Positions 11,720 through 27,300 of a stretch of DNA of 64,000 nucleotides are shown piece by piece. Numbering within the stretch: position 1 is the stretch's first letter; every line of letters starts with the position of its first letter. The position numbers and the translations under genes are program-made. The stretch comes from Dipetalonema caudispina (taxonomy: Eukaryota > Nematoda > Chromadorea > Rhabditida > Onchocercidae), in NCBI GenBank assembly GCA_013365325.1, contig JABVXV010000305.1, forward strand, positions 1-64,000, written 5' to 3'. The notes under the pieces are model-generated. The model worked only from the letters and a program-made list of their open reading frames with translations. It was not told the origin of the DNA and searched no databases.

Positions 11720-14143
11720 TTATCGATGATCAACGTTTGGCGATTCTGAATTCTTGGATGGTCCACAATCAATGTAAGCAGGCCGAAACACTGTGCGCAC
11801 CTGCTCTGTTAGTCGCTGTTGCTGTGATGAGTCTGGGATTGGCGAGCTACGTGAACCACGATCAAACTTCCCTCCTTCACCTCTCACGCGCGTTAATGCA
11901 TGTTTATGTCTGGACTCGTGGAGATATTTCTGGAAAAACAACACATTCACAACTTCACCCCTGACTGTTAAGGAATATCCATAACTCTCACTTACCATAA
12001 AATATTCACAAAAAACACTAAATATTTACAAATAATAAAAACATTCAGAAAAACATTACTACTCACCCGCCTTTCTTTGGGAATTCGCCCTTCACTTTCC
12101 AGTTTTGCTCGAGCTGCTCTTCTTTTCAAAATTCTGTAAAGTGCCTATATGTAATAAACATATAAGAAATTCTATTCGACATGATGACTGCAAGCAAACA
12201 CGCATTTGTAAAGCAATAAGAAAACACCCACCTATAATATTGTTTGGCATTAACATAAAGCGGCTCTTCATCTGGTTTAGAAACAAGTGGACTGTTCGAT
12301 GACCCCTACAATATATAATTTGATAAGTCAAAAAAAAAAACCTACCATGCTGAGAAATGCTTAGGACCGTACACATATATATGATATAAAAAATATCATT
12401 ATTTTATGCACTAATAGGTTTTAAAAAAATTAACCTGTGTCGCTAGAAGCTGAACCACATTTGCGATATCAATTCCTTTAGCATCTGAAAGTGTAATAGT
12501 ATGAAAGCAACAGTAAACTAGTCCAATTCTGTTTTCGTTAGTAGATGAACAATGGAACTATCGACTTTTCAATGAAACAACTTCCATGACAGTAACATTA
12601 CAATATACTACTAATCGCAACTTTTCTGGAAAAAGTCTATGATATCTGTATCAAGCTGACCATTCTGATCCACTGGCTGATTAAACTAATAGCACATAGA
12701 GTACAGTAAGGAAGGATCAACATTTTTAGAAATCTTAAAAACTTTTATTTAGTTTATTATGAGTTGATGATGAGGACAATAAACAAAGACTTTCGTAAAC
12801 TTAAATTATATAATAATGGAAAAGATAAAGACTATGATTCAGAAAGAAGACGATAGCGCAAAAGTAAAAAGTTATTTAAATCATTTAGTGCTTGTACAGT
12901 GAATAAAATCAAATGAGATACCTGTGAAAAGGAACGGCGAGCTTACAATGGGTGAAGAAGTTGAAGGTTGTTGGTTCTGTTCGCTAACAGATATCGAAGG
13001 TGAACTGGGCAGAGTGATGTATGATGCAACATCATTCAAATTAATCACTTGAACATTACTGGGCATTACCTGAATTATAACTGCTATAAAAGAAGATGAT
13101 AAAATGCATTTTTACCAGTTTTTCTAAGCACATTTATTTATTTGATACAGTGGGAAAATAGTAGAACCATGGACAGAAAAAAAGACTACCAGGAGATTTT
13201 TTCTATTAAAAACTGTAAGAAAGATATAAAAAGCATTAAGCTAATATTCTGATTCAAAATATGAACAATAAAAGGATGTATAAAGATGTTTTCCGCAATC
13301 AGTAATATAATTTTTAGCCTCTTAAAGAGCTAACTAAAACAAAATGGCAACAACCTGCAGGGAATTTCCATTCAGCTGAAATGTTTGCTGTGCATTTGGT
13401 ATCAATATATATGATTTCTGGTCATTACCATTTACTGCAGTATCAAGATCGGTAGCCAAATTAACCACCTGTACCTGACATGGTTGATACTGAAACAACA
13501 ACTGCTGTCACTTTCAATGAATCCTGCCAAAAACCTATGTGTTCATGAAAATATATCGTAGTTACTACAAGCAACATAAATTTACTACTTATGAAAAAGA
13601 TTTAATGTAACAGTCTAAATTTTGGTTATACCATCAATGTTTTTCTCAGGACATCGAAAGGATTAAACAGGTTACATTCGAAAACAGGTCGAAACGTTGG
13701 AATATTCCAAACAAACCTGAGGGAACGATGAGGTCGACGTAGGCTGACTACCAGTTGCAACAACATACTGATGTGTTGACGTGCTGTCGTCGTTCCTAAA
13801 ATGATATATCATTAAAATATAACCGAATAAATTGTTGCCATAAAATGTTTATATTATAAAATATAATGCTGTATATACTAACTTACAGGATTTCCTGATA
13901 AAAACAGAAGACAATATAACAATAAGCAAATAGAAGGAAAAGAAGAATAAGTATACTACTCAAGAGGGAATAGTAATGTAGAAGAATTTAATAGGAAATT
14001 CCAAAATCCCGAATGAATCATTCGTCCCGTATAACAACAAGATTAAAACCTTTCACTCTTTCCTGTTCCCGCGGAGAAAACCTACCAAAGCCCGAAAATA
14101 GCATGTATCAGTACCCGCCTACTAATCCGCGTTCCACTTACAT
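11720..14143 (-). CDS. nfya: nuclear transcription factor Y subunit alpha (NF-YA)
   Basis: Sequence-specific subunit of the trimeric NF-Y factor, which binds CCAAT boxes together with the histone-fold subunits NF-YB and NF-YC. Exons (5' to 3'): 14143-14142 (two bases of the start codon), 13795-13717, 13489-13355, 13069-12922, 12484-12435, 12305-12232, 12133-12067, 11929-11720; all phases agree and give 254 residues. Residues about 1-148 are Gln/Ser/Thr/Val-rich, as in NF-YA activation regions. The subunit-binding helix follows (EEPLYVNAKQYYRILKRR, about 151-168), then the linker GRIPKERR and the DNA-binding motif YLHESRHKHALTRVRGEGG (about 187-205). These blocks match the animal NF-YA core almost residue for residue, so the family call is certain. 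The start codon is assembled across the first splice junction (AT|G); this start is inferred, because the first exon otherwise has only a short upstream frame. CCAAT boxes at its own 5' end suggest autoregulation. C. elegans has two NF-YA genes; which one this corresponds to is not decided. Confidence 0.93.
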
Positions 14144-14146
14144 CTC

Positions 14147-14345
14147 ATTGGCGGACGATGCATCGCAAGTTGGCTGATTGGCCGGCACCATTCGGGCAGT
14201 CCAATCACAATCGATTACCTCCTAAACAAATACAACGCGACACGCCCGACAATCTTTCTAATGCTCGCTCTTATAATTTCACACCAATTTCTCTCTCTGA
14301 TCTTATTCCATCCCATTTCATCTTTTACACTGAGGCCTATCCAAT
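14147..14345. promoter_or_regulatory. cluster of five CCAAT boxes at the NF-YA 5' end
   Basis: CCAAT occurs on the minus strand at 14151-14147 and 14181-14177 and on the plus strand at 14201-14205, 14284-14288 and 14341-14345. The second lies in CTGATTGGCCGG (plus strand), a perfect Y-box; the first reads CGCCAATGAG in gene orientation, and the third GTCCAATCAC. The first three fit the extended NF-Y consensus. They sit directly upstream of, or inside, the first exon of the gene for the subunit that reads this motif. Confidence 0.7.
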
Positions 14346-14378
14346 TACGTACGTCAATTTGACGACATACGTACTTGG
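14341..14378. repeat. imperfect inverted repeat
   Basis: CCAATTACGTACGTCAA is followed within 2 nt by TGACGACATACGTACTTGG, which is its reverse complement apart from a 3-nt bulge and a mismatch. It may be a binding-site palindrome or a chance fold; it overlaps the outermost CCAAT box. Confidence 0.5.
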
Positions 14379-14399
14379 ATAAATCTGATGGATACACTT

Positions 14400-16100
14400 A
14401 AATTGGACAAGTGTAAGTTATTCTTTAGGGAATACAAAATGCTCACAATACTTTCCAGAAATTTCAGGAATTAAGAATTTCGTCCCCTCAAAATAATAAT
14501 GTCCATCGTTCGTCCCACAAACCATTCGGACATCAGAAAATGCAAATTGTTGCAGCAGGCACACGTTCCGCATCTAATTTCTCTTCTGTGTATAAATGCT
14601 TACGTCCTTCTTCCTTCAAAGCTTCAATAAGCGAACAGAAATCCTATCCCCTGACTTCAGCATTGTAGCACAAATTCACAAACCCTTTCATCTCTAACTG
14701 GTCTTGTCTCACTGTTATGAAGGCACCAAACTCATTCATTAAAACTTGATAATGATGATTACGATCTCAAATAATGACTATGTTTGCATATAGTCACAAA
14801 CAACAGGTTCAACGTCTATGCTTCTCTACGCACCCTCTTCCCTCATGTTTTTATCATCTATTTATTATTCAGTGTACTACGAAACACATCGTTTTTAATT
14901 TTGCTTGAAAGAACACAATTAGCAATACAGAGAGACAAAACACATACAGAGGAACAAAACGCAAAAGCAGAAATGACCAAAGAAAATATTGCGAGAACAT
15001 CATGTACCATTATACAATGAAATGCCATTCCTTATGCACTGACACATTTTTAAAATATTCTCATTATTTCACACGGAAAATGGATAATGCATTGCGGACA
15101 CAATATTTTGGACTTCCATATTTTAAATTTTATAAAAAATATCAGCTCACATTTTAACGTACCTACCTGCTCACCTCGTGCACACATTTCCCGCCGCACA
15201 AATTAATATAGCATAGCAAAATATGGAGGCCCTGCAAACCAATAAAATACAGACGAATGACGACATATACAAAAAACATACATATCACCAAGATTTGCCA
15301 ACTGCTTGAATTGCACAGAAATCTAGAGAGTATGTGCTTTTCTGTATTTCCACTTTTGCATGTCCAATGCTAAACAAAAAGAGTCACGGAAAACGCGTGA
15401 AATGATGATGCCACGTTGTGATCTACGAAACGATCAGTGCCAATACTCAAGAATATATGCAAATCGGCCATTCTAAGACATGATAAATTAAGAAAGCTTC
15501 GAAAACTCATCATTTTTCCCATTTTTTTAGTTGCAACATTTCAGAAATTAAACAGCTGGGAGTTGTAACACGTACACCATCAGCAGACCATAAAAATCTT
15601 ATCCGTTGATAGTAGGAACTTCTTGGCAAGTGGCATTGCCAAGAATCGAAAGAGTAGAAAAAAAAGACGAATCACCTGGATTTCACAAAATGTATGCTTG
15701 AACAATTTGGTAGCCTACGAAGAAACTGGAAGCAAGATCAAAACAAATAATAAACAATCTATTTTTATGAGGTTTATCCTCTCCAACCAAAAATTCTTAT
15801 TACGCTTTTAATCTCTAAATTTTTCCTTCAACATAAGAAACAATTGTCACTGATTTGGAAAAGTGCATTAACTGAGTATAAACCAACCGCTTATAATTAC
15901 AACCATATCAAAACAGTTACTCGATGAAATTAAATCCGTGAACAGCGCTATAATCTCTATACGCTTCTTCATAAGTATTTATCCAAACCAAATTTTCCAC
16001 GATGATGAAAAATAGATATAGTAAAGCAAAGAGCCACCCTTCTAATTGAAAGTCCAAAAATGCTATCCAAAGCTAGACAACGGTTCAGTAATGCTGCGAT
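14400..16100. other. intergenic region between NF-YA and TMEM184
   Basis: About 1.7 kb of AT-rich sequence between the 3' end of the TMEM184-like gene and the 5' end of NF-YA, both on the minus strand. I find no further exon that joins either gene. An alternative last exon for the TMEM184-like gene at about 16098-16072 (ending SAFRSQHY) is possible but less likely than read-through to the stop at 16126. Confidence 0.5.
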
Positions 16101-16125
16101 CGAAATGCAGACTGCAAACGAAAAG

Positions 16126-19672
<3,547 letters not shown>

Positions 19673-19678
19673 TTTTGT

Positions 19679-19681
19679 CTG
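19679..19681 (-). promoter_or_regulatory. probable spliced-leader acceptor of the TMEM184-like gene
   Basis: TTCTTTTCAG (minus strand) ends 6 nt before the start codon, leaving a 5' leader of ACAAAA. A pyrimidine-rich AG acceptor at this spacing is what nematode trans-spliced mRNAs show. Confidence 0.6.
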
Positions 19682-22290
19682 AAAAGAAGGCTAGTTTGCA
19701 AAAGTGATGGAGAAACGGAATATATACTGTCTAATGATGAAAAGAAACAAGGATGATTTAACTGCAGTGCATTTTAAACCAGTTGTATGTGGCGCAAAAG
19801 AAGGGTCCTAAAACAATTTTTTTAAATGCTTTTTGATTTTTTTAATGTCGATCGAAGCTCATCAGTACACTAATTCGTGCAAGTTTCTTTTTGCAAATGA
19901 TCTAACGGACGGATGAAATAACGTTTCGAGAAATGCAAAAGAACGTACAGGTAGAAAGCCAACCGTCGACTGATGGGAAGCACAACATAAAATGCTGCTG
20001 CTAATTTATTTAAACCGAGAGAACAGAGAACATCCAGTACGTGACGTACCACAGCGGAAGAGTGGAACGGGTGTGCTGCAATTGTATACTATGCGGAAGA
20101 CTAATAAATCTATACCTCAACTGAGAGAACGTTTACCGTCATGTCGAACCTACCATTCATTCATACCTCTCCCATTGTTACGCTCACGTAAAAACGCTTG
20201 TACAATAGAATGATACGCTGATGTTATGAAATAGCAGTATGACTTGCTCCATCAAACTAGGCTACACAAAAATAAAACTAAGATAGCTATGAACTCGAAA
20301 CTTTGAACAAGTGCAAATAATACTGTTGTGTACTAGTCGGCAATAATCGACTGCTTTGAACAATTTGACAGCGTAATCAACGGACTGACAGGACGAGTTT
20401 GACAACTGTGAACGTGTGGCTTTATTATGGAGGTCACTGAATGCTGCTAAATGGAGTCATCGGCGGGGAACATAACTAATTAGATAATATCTTAACCTAG
20501 CAGGAGCTATGTAATGTAACGTTATTAACTGAGTACACGTATAAGTAATGTTCAACAACTAAAACGCCAAATAACCAAAATTAGGAAAGACTTCTAAGTA
20601 CTTGTTTCATCTCTTCTTAGAGACTCCTTCAAGCCCATTCAAGAATTATCTTAAAAGAAATCATCTAAAGACTCAATCAAATCGCGTCGGTAAATCAAAG
20701 AAGAATGTTGGATGAAAAGAAAATTCAGGGGAATGCATTAGAACTAGTTTACAAATCACTCTTCCGTCTTATTTCAGTCTAACAATGGAAAATTGTGGCA
20801 CTGGCGTAATGTTGACTGTAACAACAACCAGGTTGTAGTGAAAAGGAAGCTATCGTTTATCTCCTTCAGGTCACATTCATTTATAACTCATTCCAACTAT
20901 TTCATTACATACACATACAACCCACAAACACTCATCCCTTATATAACTACACATTAATGAAGGCACTGCTCCACGATCAATCCATGAAATTCCCGTTGTC
21001 AGAGTTTGTCCTTCTGTCGTGCATTCCGATTCTACTTTAGGAAAGGCAACAATGATAAAGAGATATGTACATATAAACAATTATATATATATATATATAT
21101 ATGAGTACATCCCTTAGCAGAAATCCACATTGCATGGCATTCTACCGTGGCCACAATATGTAAACATCGCGGCTATCTTTTGCGGACCCCTTGGCCCTTC
21201 CTCCCTTTTAAGGTTCATCGATATCCCAAGTTGCCCAGGCGTATACAGCACATCGATGCGATTGCGCCCTATGTGTATACCCAACAGCCCCTTTGCACTG
21301 CATCTGTCAGTTGGATATATAGTGTAGTCTCTGCACACACGTGCACGTATCAGATAGGCAATTGGACGGGAAATACCGCAAATCAATTATTTGCCAATAA
21401 AGACACACAGAGCCCAAGACACTGACACTCAATCAATGATGGCCCACGGCGTGCCCCGTCACCCGCTCAGCTGTCTTCAATCGTACACAGTATGTTACGA
21501 CATTAGAGGGGAATTGTTAGATTACTTTGACGGATGCTTTGCGAAAATTCTTTTCTGACCGCGAATATCAGAATTTCAAATAGTTTGTTCATTATGCTAT
21601 TTACTATTCGAATTTTTCGGATTACACACTGATCATTAACTGATGAAATGAATCGATCGTATCGGTTATATTGGATGAATATCTCTTAGATTTAGATTTA
21701 ATAAAGTGTATGTGATTGGAGATGAACAAATCTAACGAAATCAGTGTTTCAGAGAAGTGTATCAAATATTAACCGTATCAACTTCGATCAGTTTAATCAA
21801 TCGATGGTATGTCGCAAAATTTTCTCAAGCTACTGTGCTGATATAATACTACCATAAATGTATTTGATTGCAGTGTGACACGGAGATAAATTCAACAAAT
21901 TGCTTGTACTTGGATATTTATGAATATAACGGTTCCTCTGAACCTTTTTCTCTAAGCTCGCCCATGATCTTGAGAAATGGCGCCGAGCGTGCTTTGCGCA
22001 TCCTCGGTCCTTCATTGCATCAATTGACCTTTGCCGCTCTCTGTTGATCCCTTCTTCTTAGCTAATAGCATTATTATCCAGGTAGGTTATTCCTATAATT
22101 AAAGCTTCTGTAGATGTATGTCTTTCTGCCTGTGATGTAATCCGATTAAACAACATTTTAGCTATGTTTAGTGCTTTATTGTTATTTTCGGTTGGTGCCT
22201 TTTCCTTATCGCTTAATTTTGCAAAACATGTGGACGTCAGGATATAATGTTGATATATCAGAGTAGCGGGCTGGTTGACTCAATATCTTC
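19682..22290. other. divergent intergenic region with a GC-richer island
   Basis: Separates the minus-strand TMEM184-like gene from the plus-strand TDP-43-like gene. A frame on the minus strand at about 20090-19870 (containing LGLNKLAAAFYVV and RRLAFYLYVLLHF) is open but has no recognisable homology. A (TA)n tract lies at 21081-21102. Sequence at about 21110-21480 is clearly less AT-rich, with open frames on both strands; a shared promoter or a degenerate repeat are both possible. No exon could be joined to either flanking gene. Confidence 0.5.
21081..21102. repeat. (TA)n microsatellite
   Basis: About eleven TA units immediately left of the GC-richer island. Confidence 0.9.
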
Positions 22291-22307
22291 ATTGCAGATC
22301 CAATAAG

Positions 22308-23611
22308 ATGGATGGAGAACAGATCTGTAGCTCGGACGAATCACTAAAATCAGTACGTTGTTGTATCTGTATTATTATTTATTATTATTAATTATTGTTA
22401 TTATTGTTGTTAACTATTACCATTATTAGTTATTGTTATTATCAATTATTATTATTTATTCTTGTTAATTATTATTACCATTGATTATTATTGTCATTAT
22501 TATTAATAATTATTGTTATTATCATTATTACCATTACTATTATTATTAGAAGTAGTAGTAGCACTTATTTTTGTTATTGTAAGATATCAAATTTGCTGGA
22601 AATAGAACAATTATCATAGTACCGGTAGTTGTAGGTATGTGCACCGGAGGAGTGGGTTGTGGTGTCGAATGCTATAGGCAGCAAAGGTATCGAAATTCCT
22701 CTGTGTCCTTCACATGGGGTGCTGCACGTTAGGACACTGAGAAATGTTTTCAAGGATGCCACGGGACTAAAGTATCGAAATCCCGACACCGGTCTCGATA
22801 GAGTGCTCTTGTATGTTAATTTTCTTTATACTATTAAGTGAGTAATTCGTACGGCATGGCACAAATGGTAGGCTTCCCTGTTTTTGTCCAATCTTTCAAA
22901 AAAGATGTCAGTGACCAATGACCATCGTTCTAAATAGTCAGCCCACAAGATCCGACTCGATGCCTCAGCGCGGTGCTGAATGGCCGAAGCAGGTTGAGTG
23001 ATGCTCTAGAAACATGAGTTAGACGGAATTTCGCGACGACTGTCATCGTTAACTTGTTCGAAAGTATCTGGTAGACTAAGTGAATATCGCAACTGCTGCT
23101 GAGTTGCTTCCTGGACTAGGCAGGTTGCCGTTTTCCAAAACAGTCCGTCATTGAAGGCTGATCGCACTTGTTGAATAATTATCCCTTTTAAAAACTAGTT
23201 TGTTTACTTCTCGATCACTTTATAGGATGGATCATGACGAAACGTGTTTTATAGCTCCTACTGGAGGGTGGAAAAATAAAATGTTCACTGTCGTGCGTCC
23301 TGCGAAATTTGGTCAGTTGTATTCAATTCACCATTGGATTCTTGAAGTTTTTTGATTCTTACTTTTCTACCAATTCACCTTGTTCATTGCAAGAAATTAA
23401 TGAGTATCTGGTATCTGGAATATCAATGTGTAACAGGCGCATGGTTTTAGTTCGCCCACCAGGGAACACGAAAAAGCAAGTGAAACGCTCATTAACTAAC
23501 AAATCGAAAGCGATGGCTGACATGGATCCAAATTCCGATGGAAAAATGAGACCTGCTCTAGCAAGTTCGAAAGCTAGCTGTGCATCAGCAGTCCCAGAAA
23601 GTGCTTGCTGA
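22308..23611 (+). CDS. TDP-43 N-terminal-domain protein without RRMs
   Basis: Four exons, all in phase: 22308-22352, 22635-22810, 23226-23318 and 23437-23611, encoding 162 residues. Residues about 20-100 align along their length with the TDP-43 (TARDBP) N-terminal ubiquitin-like domain. EEWVVVSNAIGSKGIEIP corresponds to human EYIRVTEDENDEPIEIP, ATGLKYRNPDTG to ACGLRYRNPVSQ, and IAPTGGWKNKMFTVVRP to HAPDAGWGNLVYVVNYP. In TDP-43 this domain drives head-to-tail self-association. After it comes a basic stretch (NTKKQVKRSLTNKSK, about 115-129) where TDP-43 has its nuclear localisation signal, then a short Ala/Ser tail and a stop. No RNP motif follows on this strand. Human TDP-43 is 414 residues with two RRMs and a Gly-rich tail. 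A TTGCAG acceptor lies 10 nt before the ATG. It may bind or cap full-length TDP-1, or be a diverged paralogue; this is inference. Confidence 0.82.
22360..22560. repeat. imperfect (ATT)n microsatellite in intron 1
   Basis: About 200 bp of degenerate ATT/TTA units inside the first intron of the TDP-43-domain gene, ending with AGTAGTAGTAG. Confidence 0.9.
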
Positions 23612-23701
23612 AGTGGATGATGTCTTTTGTAAAAGCCTCGCTAGCGTCGTTGTATTTTGATCGCTTCCTCTTTTTTTTCGTTTTCTTGTTAGTTTTAGTG
23701 T

Positions 23702-23723
23702 AATAAATAATTTTCCCAATAAA
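23702..23723 (+). terminator. two poly(A) signals after the TDP-43-domain gene
   Basis: AATAAA at 23702-23707 and again at 23718-23723, about 90-110 nt after the stop codon. They support the view that the transcript ends here and does not run on to RRM exons. Confidence 0.7.
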
Positions 23724-24311
23724 TTTTCATCTCAAATTATTAGCCTTACTTTCTTAATACTCTGGGTGTAGTCAGGAAGCAGTTGAGAGAGTTTGGGGTT
23801 ATCACCGAGTTAAATCCTGAGTTCAAGGTCACGAGACTCTCACACAATGACTCCACCTGTGTTAAATCCTTAAAAAATGGATACCCTGAACTCCTGAAGC
23901 TATTGTCTGCTCTCATTCGATTCCTAAATGGAAGTTGGTAGATGATGATTTAAATAACTATTGAATGACTTTCAACTTTACTCATATTTTCATTCATCCC
24001 ACTGGAATTTTTCGGATATGTAAGACGTGTAGGTAGAAGCTACATGTATATATGCGCCAACCTGAACCTTCTCTGAATGTAGTAAAAAGCATAATCACGC
24101 AGTGAGAAATAAAGTCATGTTTGCAAAACTAAATTTGAATGAGTCAACAGAATAACAAAAAACAAGATTAAAATCACGGTGGTAAATACAGAAAGACACC
24201 AAGCATAAAATATGAAACGATCTAAAAGCCACCACGAACATGACTGTGGTAGTATGTACATTGGGATGCAAGCGATGAACATTGTATACATGTCGTTGAT
24301 ACAATGAGTTT
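23724..24311. other. convergent intergenic region
   Basis: About 590 bp between the 3' ends of the TDP-43-domain gene (+) and the INTS10 gene (-). No coding signal seen. Confidence 0.6.
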
Positions 24312-27300
24312 CTAAAACTTAGCTCCGAGCATTTTCAAAACTGCCTCTTTGTTTTCAGTAAAATACGTTGATACTGTGACATATGGATCTTCCCGACACT
24401 TTTTAATTTGCTCTTCTATTGATTGTTTTTGACCATCTTTCGTTCCTCTTACACTATGACGCGTTGACTGTCCTATCCTTCTAGAAACAGGAGAATTTAA
24501 ATGCAAGAAATCCATGGTCCTCAGCATTTGCAAACTCATATAATTAAATTAAGCTTACTTGTATGAAATCAGATCTGGCAATATACTTCTGTCATTTAAA
24601 AATGGGCAGCAAGATTAAAATAAGTGACCAACCTTTGTACTTGTGGTACAGCTATTTGAATAGAAACATATTCGGAACAGTAATCCTGAATTCTTGATAG
24701 TTCTTCTAGAATTGCTATGTTACTTATGTACTTTACAAGTCCGGCACTTCTTAGCGATCCCTGAAATCAAATCACTATTCTAAAATTCAAATTGGTCACT
24801 ATTTGTTGCACTTCGCTTTTCTTACATATTATTCCTACAAAGCACAAGTATTACCTTTGCTTCTACGTACCGCATGATGCGATTAAAACATCGATATCCT
24901 TTTGTTGCAAAATCGATTTGAGATAATACAAGAAGAGCACCCAGTAACTGATCATTATCATGATCCATCGCCGTTGATGTATAAACCTTGAATTAGCATG
25001 AAATTTGCACCATCCATAAATTGTTGCAGTCTAATACTTTATGTTACTATTTTTGAAATTTTAGCGTTACAAATAAAGTACTATGATTCTACAAATTTAA
25101 TGGATAATGATAATAGAAGTACCCGAAATAAAATATGATACGCAATATCGTACACAATTCTTCTTAATCGTTCTTGTTTGACTATTACGAAAGTCGGCTA
25201 AAAATAAAAGCTCAATAAAAATAAATACTGAAATATAAATAGAAAATGACTCGATACTCGGTTCCAATCAAGAAATTGATTTCTAACAATTCATTGTTTA
25301 ACATAAAACGTGGACTTACACAAAGTAATGCTTTTCTGAAATCAAGCAAAAGGAAACCAGCTGTAAATGGATATGAACTTACAGTACTGTGCAGTAAACT
25401 TTACCAAAGAGTATGCTACACACAGAAAAATAATACAAACCTGGGTGTAATGGTTATCTTTAGTGTATGTGTTTGATGAATGTATATCGGAATTGGGCTG
25501 CAAATGAGATATAAACTTGCATTACGTGCAGTAATCTCTAATTTATTCAATGTCATTCGAAAACAGATTTTTTAATTAGTTTTGAAATTAGCCAGATTTG
25601 GAACTTCACAAAACCTGAATATATAGTTTAAGATATTTGACAAGCTTATTTTCCTATGCACGAAATATGCATCTATTTTTTAAAAAAATGACGTCTATTT
25701 TTTTGACCCTGACTGGCTACAAGATTAGCAGAAAAAAGTGCTCGACAGGAACAAAACTATTTCTGATCCGATATCTGCTGCAATATTAAGCATGTGAATC
25801 ACGTTCTCACATGCATCAGGCCAACTCCGGTCCAAACAGTGAGCACAGGCAAGTTGGAAATAAAGCACTTCTTTCGTCCGAGAATCGCTATGTCCCAGTT
25901 GCTAAAATAAAAGGTGAGGTTGCACATGTAAGTTAGAAAATTGATTGATCGATTATGGCAGACGATTGATTGCTAATGAAATTATTAATAGACAGAATTG
26001 AAAGTTTGAAAACACTATGAAAATTTTTGACGACACCCACATCATCAACATATGCAATTAATTCGTTGACTTTGCATTTGAACAATAGAGATTCGGTGAT
26101 GAGCTGTTGTATATCACTGTAAAAAGAAGCAAAATACAGACTTTCAGCAACAACGTCTACAGAAATCGATGTTATATATGCACAGATTGCTGCACAGCAA
26201 AGTTCGTACGCCTCGCACAACTGCAAAATACAGAATTGAAATTTTTGTTCACTTCATCATGTGCTTATATAGAAGGACATAACATTTTTTTCACAAATTT
26301 CATGCCGACTCCATTTATCTCGCTGAAGACCCCTTCAAGAATATCCCAATCGCAAATAAAAGAAGAAATTCAAAGTGAAGCCTGACCAGTTTACTTTAAA
26401 TGAAAACTTTAAAAAATAAGAAAACTACCTCACGTCGTGATGACATTAAATACTCTGTTTGAAATGTTGCTGCCTCCTCTTTTCGTTCTTTGAGCTTTGT
26501 TTTTTTTGAAGGAGTTAAACACTCAGTATTACTGTTCAGTAATTTGTCGACGTCCATAGACCAGTTATCTTCCGGGATCCACGCAAGTACATCACCTGTT
26601 GAATTTTGAGATGTAAACCTTGATAATACCAAATCTAACCCCAAAAAATTGAATCTTTCATTCGCAAGTGTGCGTAGTAACAAAATGCACTAGATGATCA
26701 CAAGAAAAAATCTTAGTCGCAATAAACAAACCACTATGTATACTTCAATAAAAGAACAGTTAGCCTCGCAATTAAAAACAAAAACACAAAAGACACCTTC
26801 ATCGATATTTGCCTTCCACTGTTTATAAGCGTACCATACAAAAAATGGAAATACGATCTTACGAGCTTCACTTTTTAAACTGCAAGTTTTGTCCACGATA
26901 CTTGACAGAGTGCTACATCCACTGAAAATATAGGTATAAAATATACATATTTTGCATTCACCGTTAAATAAGCAAGCAGTGAAATTCTTGGTTTTCTTTG
27001 AAGGAAATCTCGTCTACATAACAATATCATACCTCATATTTAAAGATAAATTAATAGATGTTCCAAGATCATACAAAATGACACATTTGTCGAACAGTGC
27101 AGCTCCTATTTTGAAACTCTCTTGTGAGAAGTGCTGTGCTTCAGCTGCATAATTTTCTGAGACTGCCCTGAAATCAGTGATAGTTGGCTTGGAAATAAAA
27201 CTGTTAGTGAAAACAATCAACGTGGATGAACCATATAATATATATTCAGGATACTAAAATTACTTTTTCATCGTATTAAAAAAAGTATGAAAAATAATGA

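Noticed and set aside
13880..13900. 8-nt microexon between a TTTATCAG acceptor and GTAAGT upstream of NF-YA exon 2
   Set aside because: Including it creates ATG AAA TCC TGA and breaks the NF-YA frame; direct joining of exon 1 to 13795 gives a clean start.
21114..21425. Three overlapping 65-92-codon frames on both strands
   Set aside because: All frames are open because of local GC content; none resembles a protein family or joins a neighbour.
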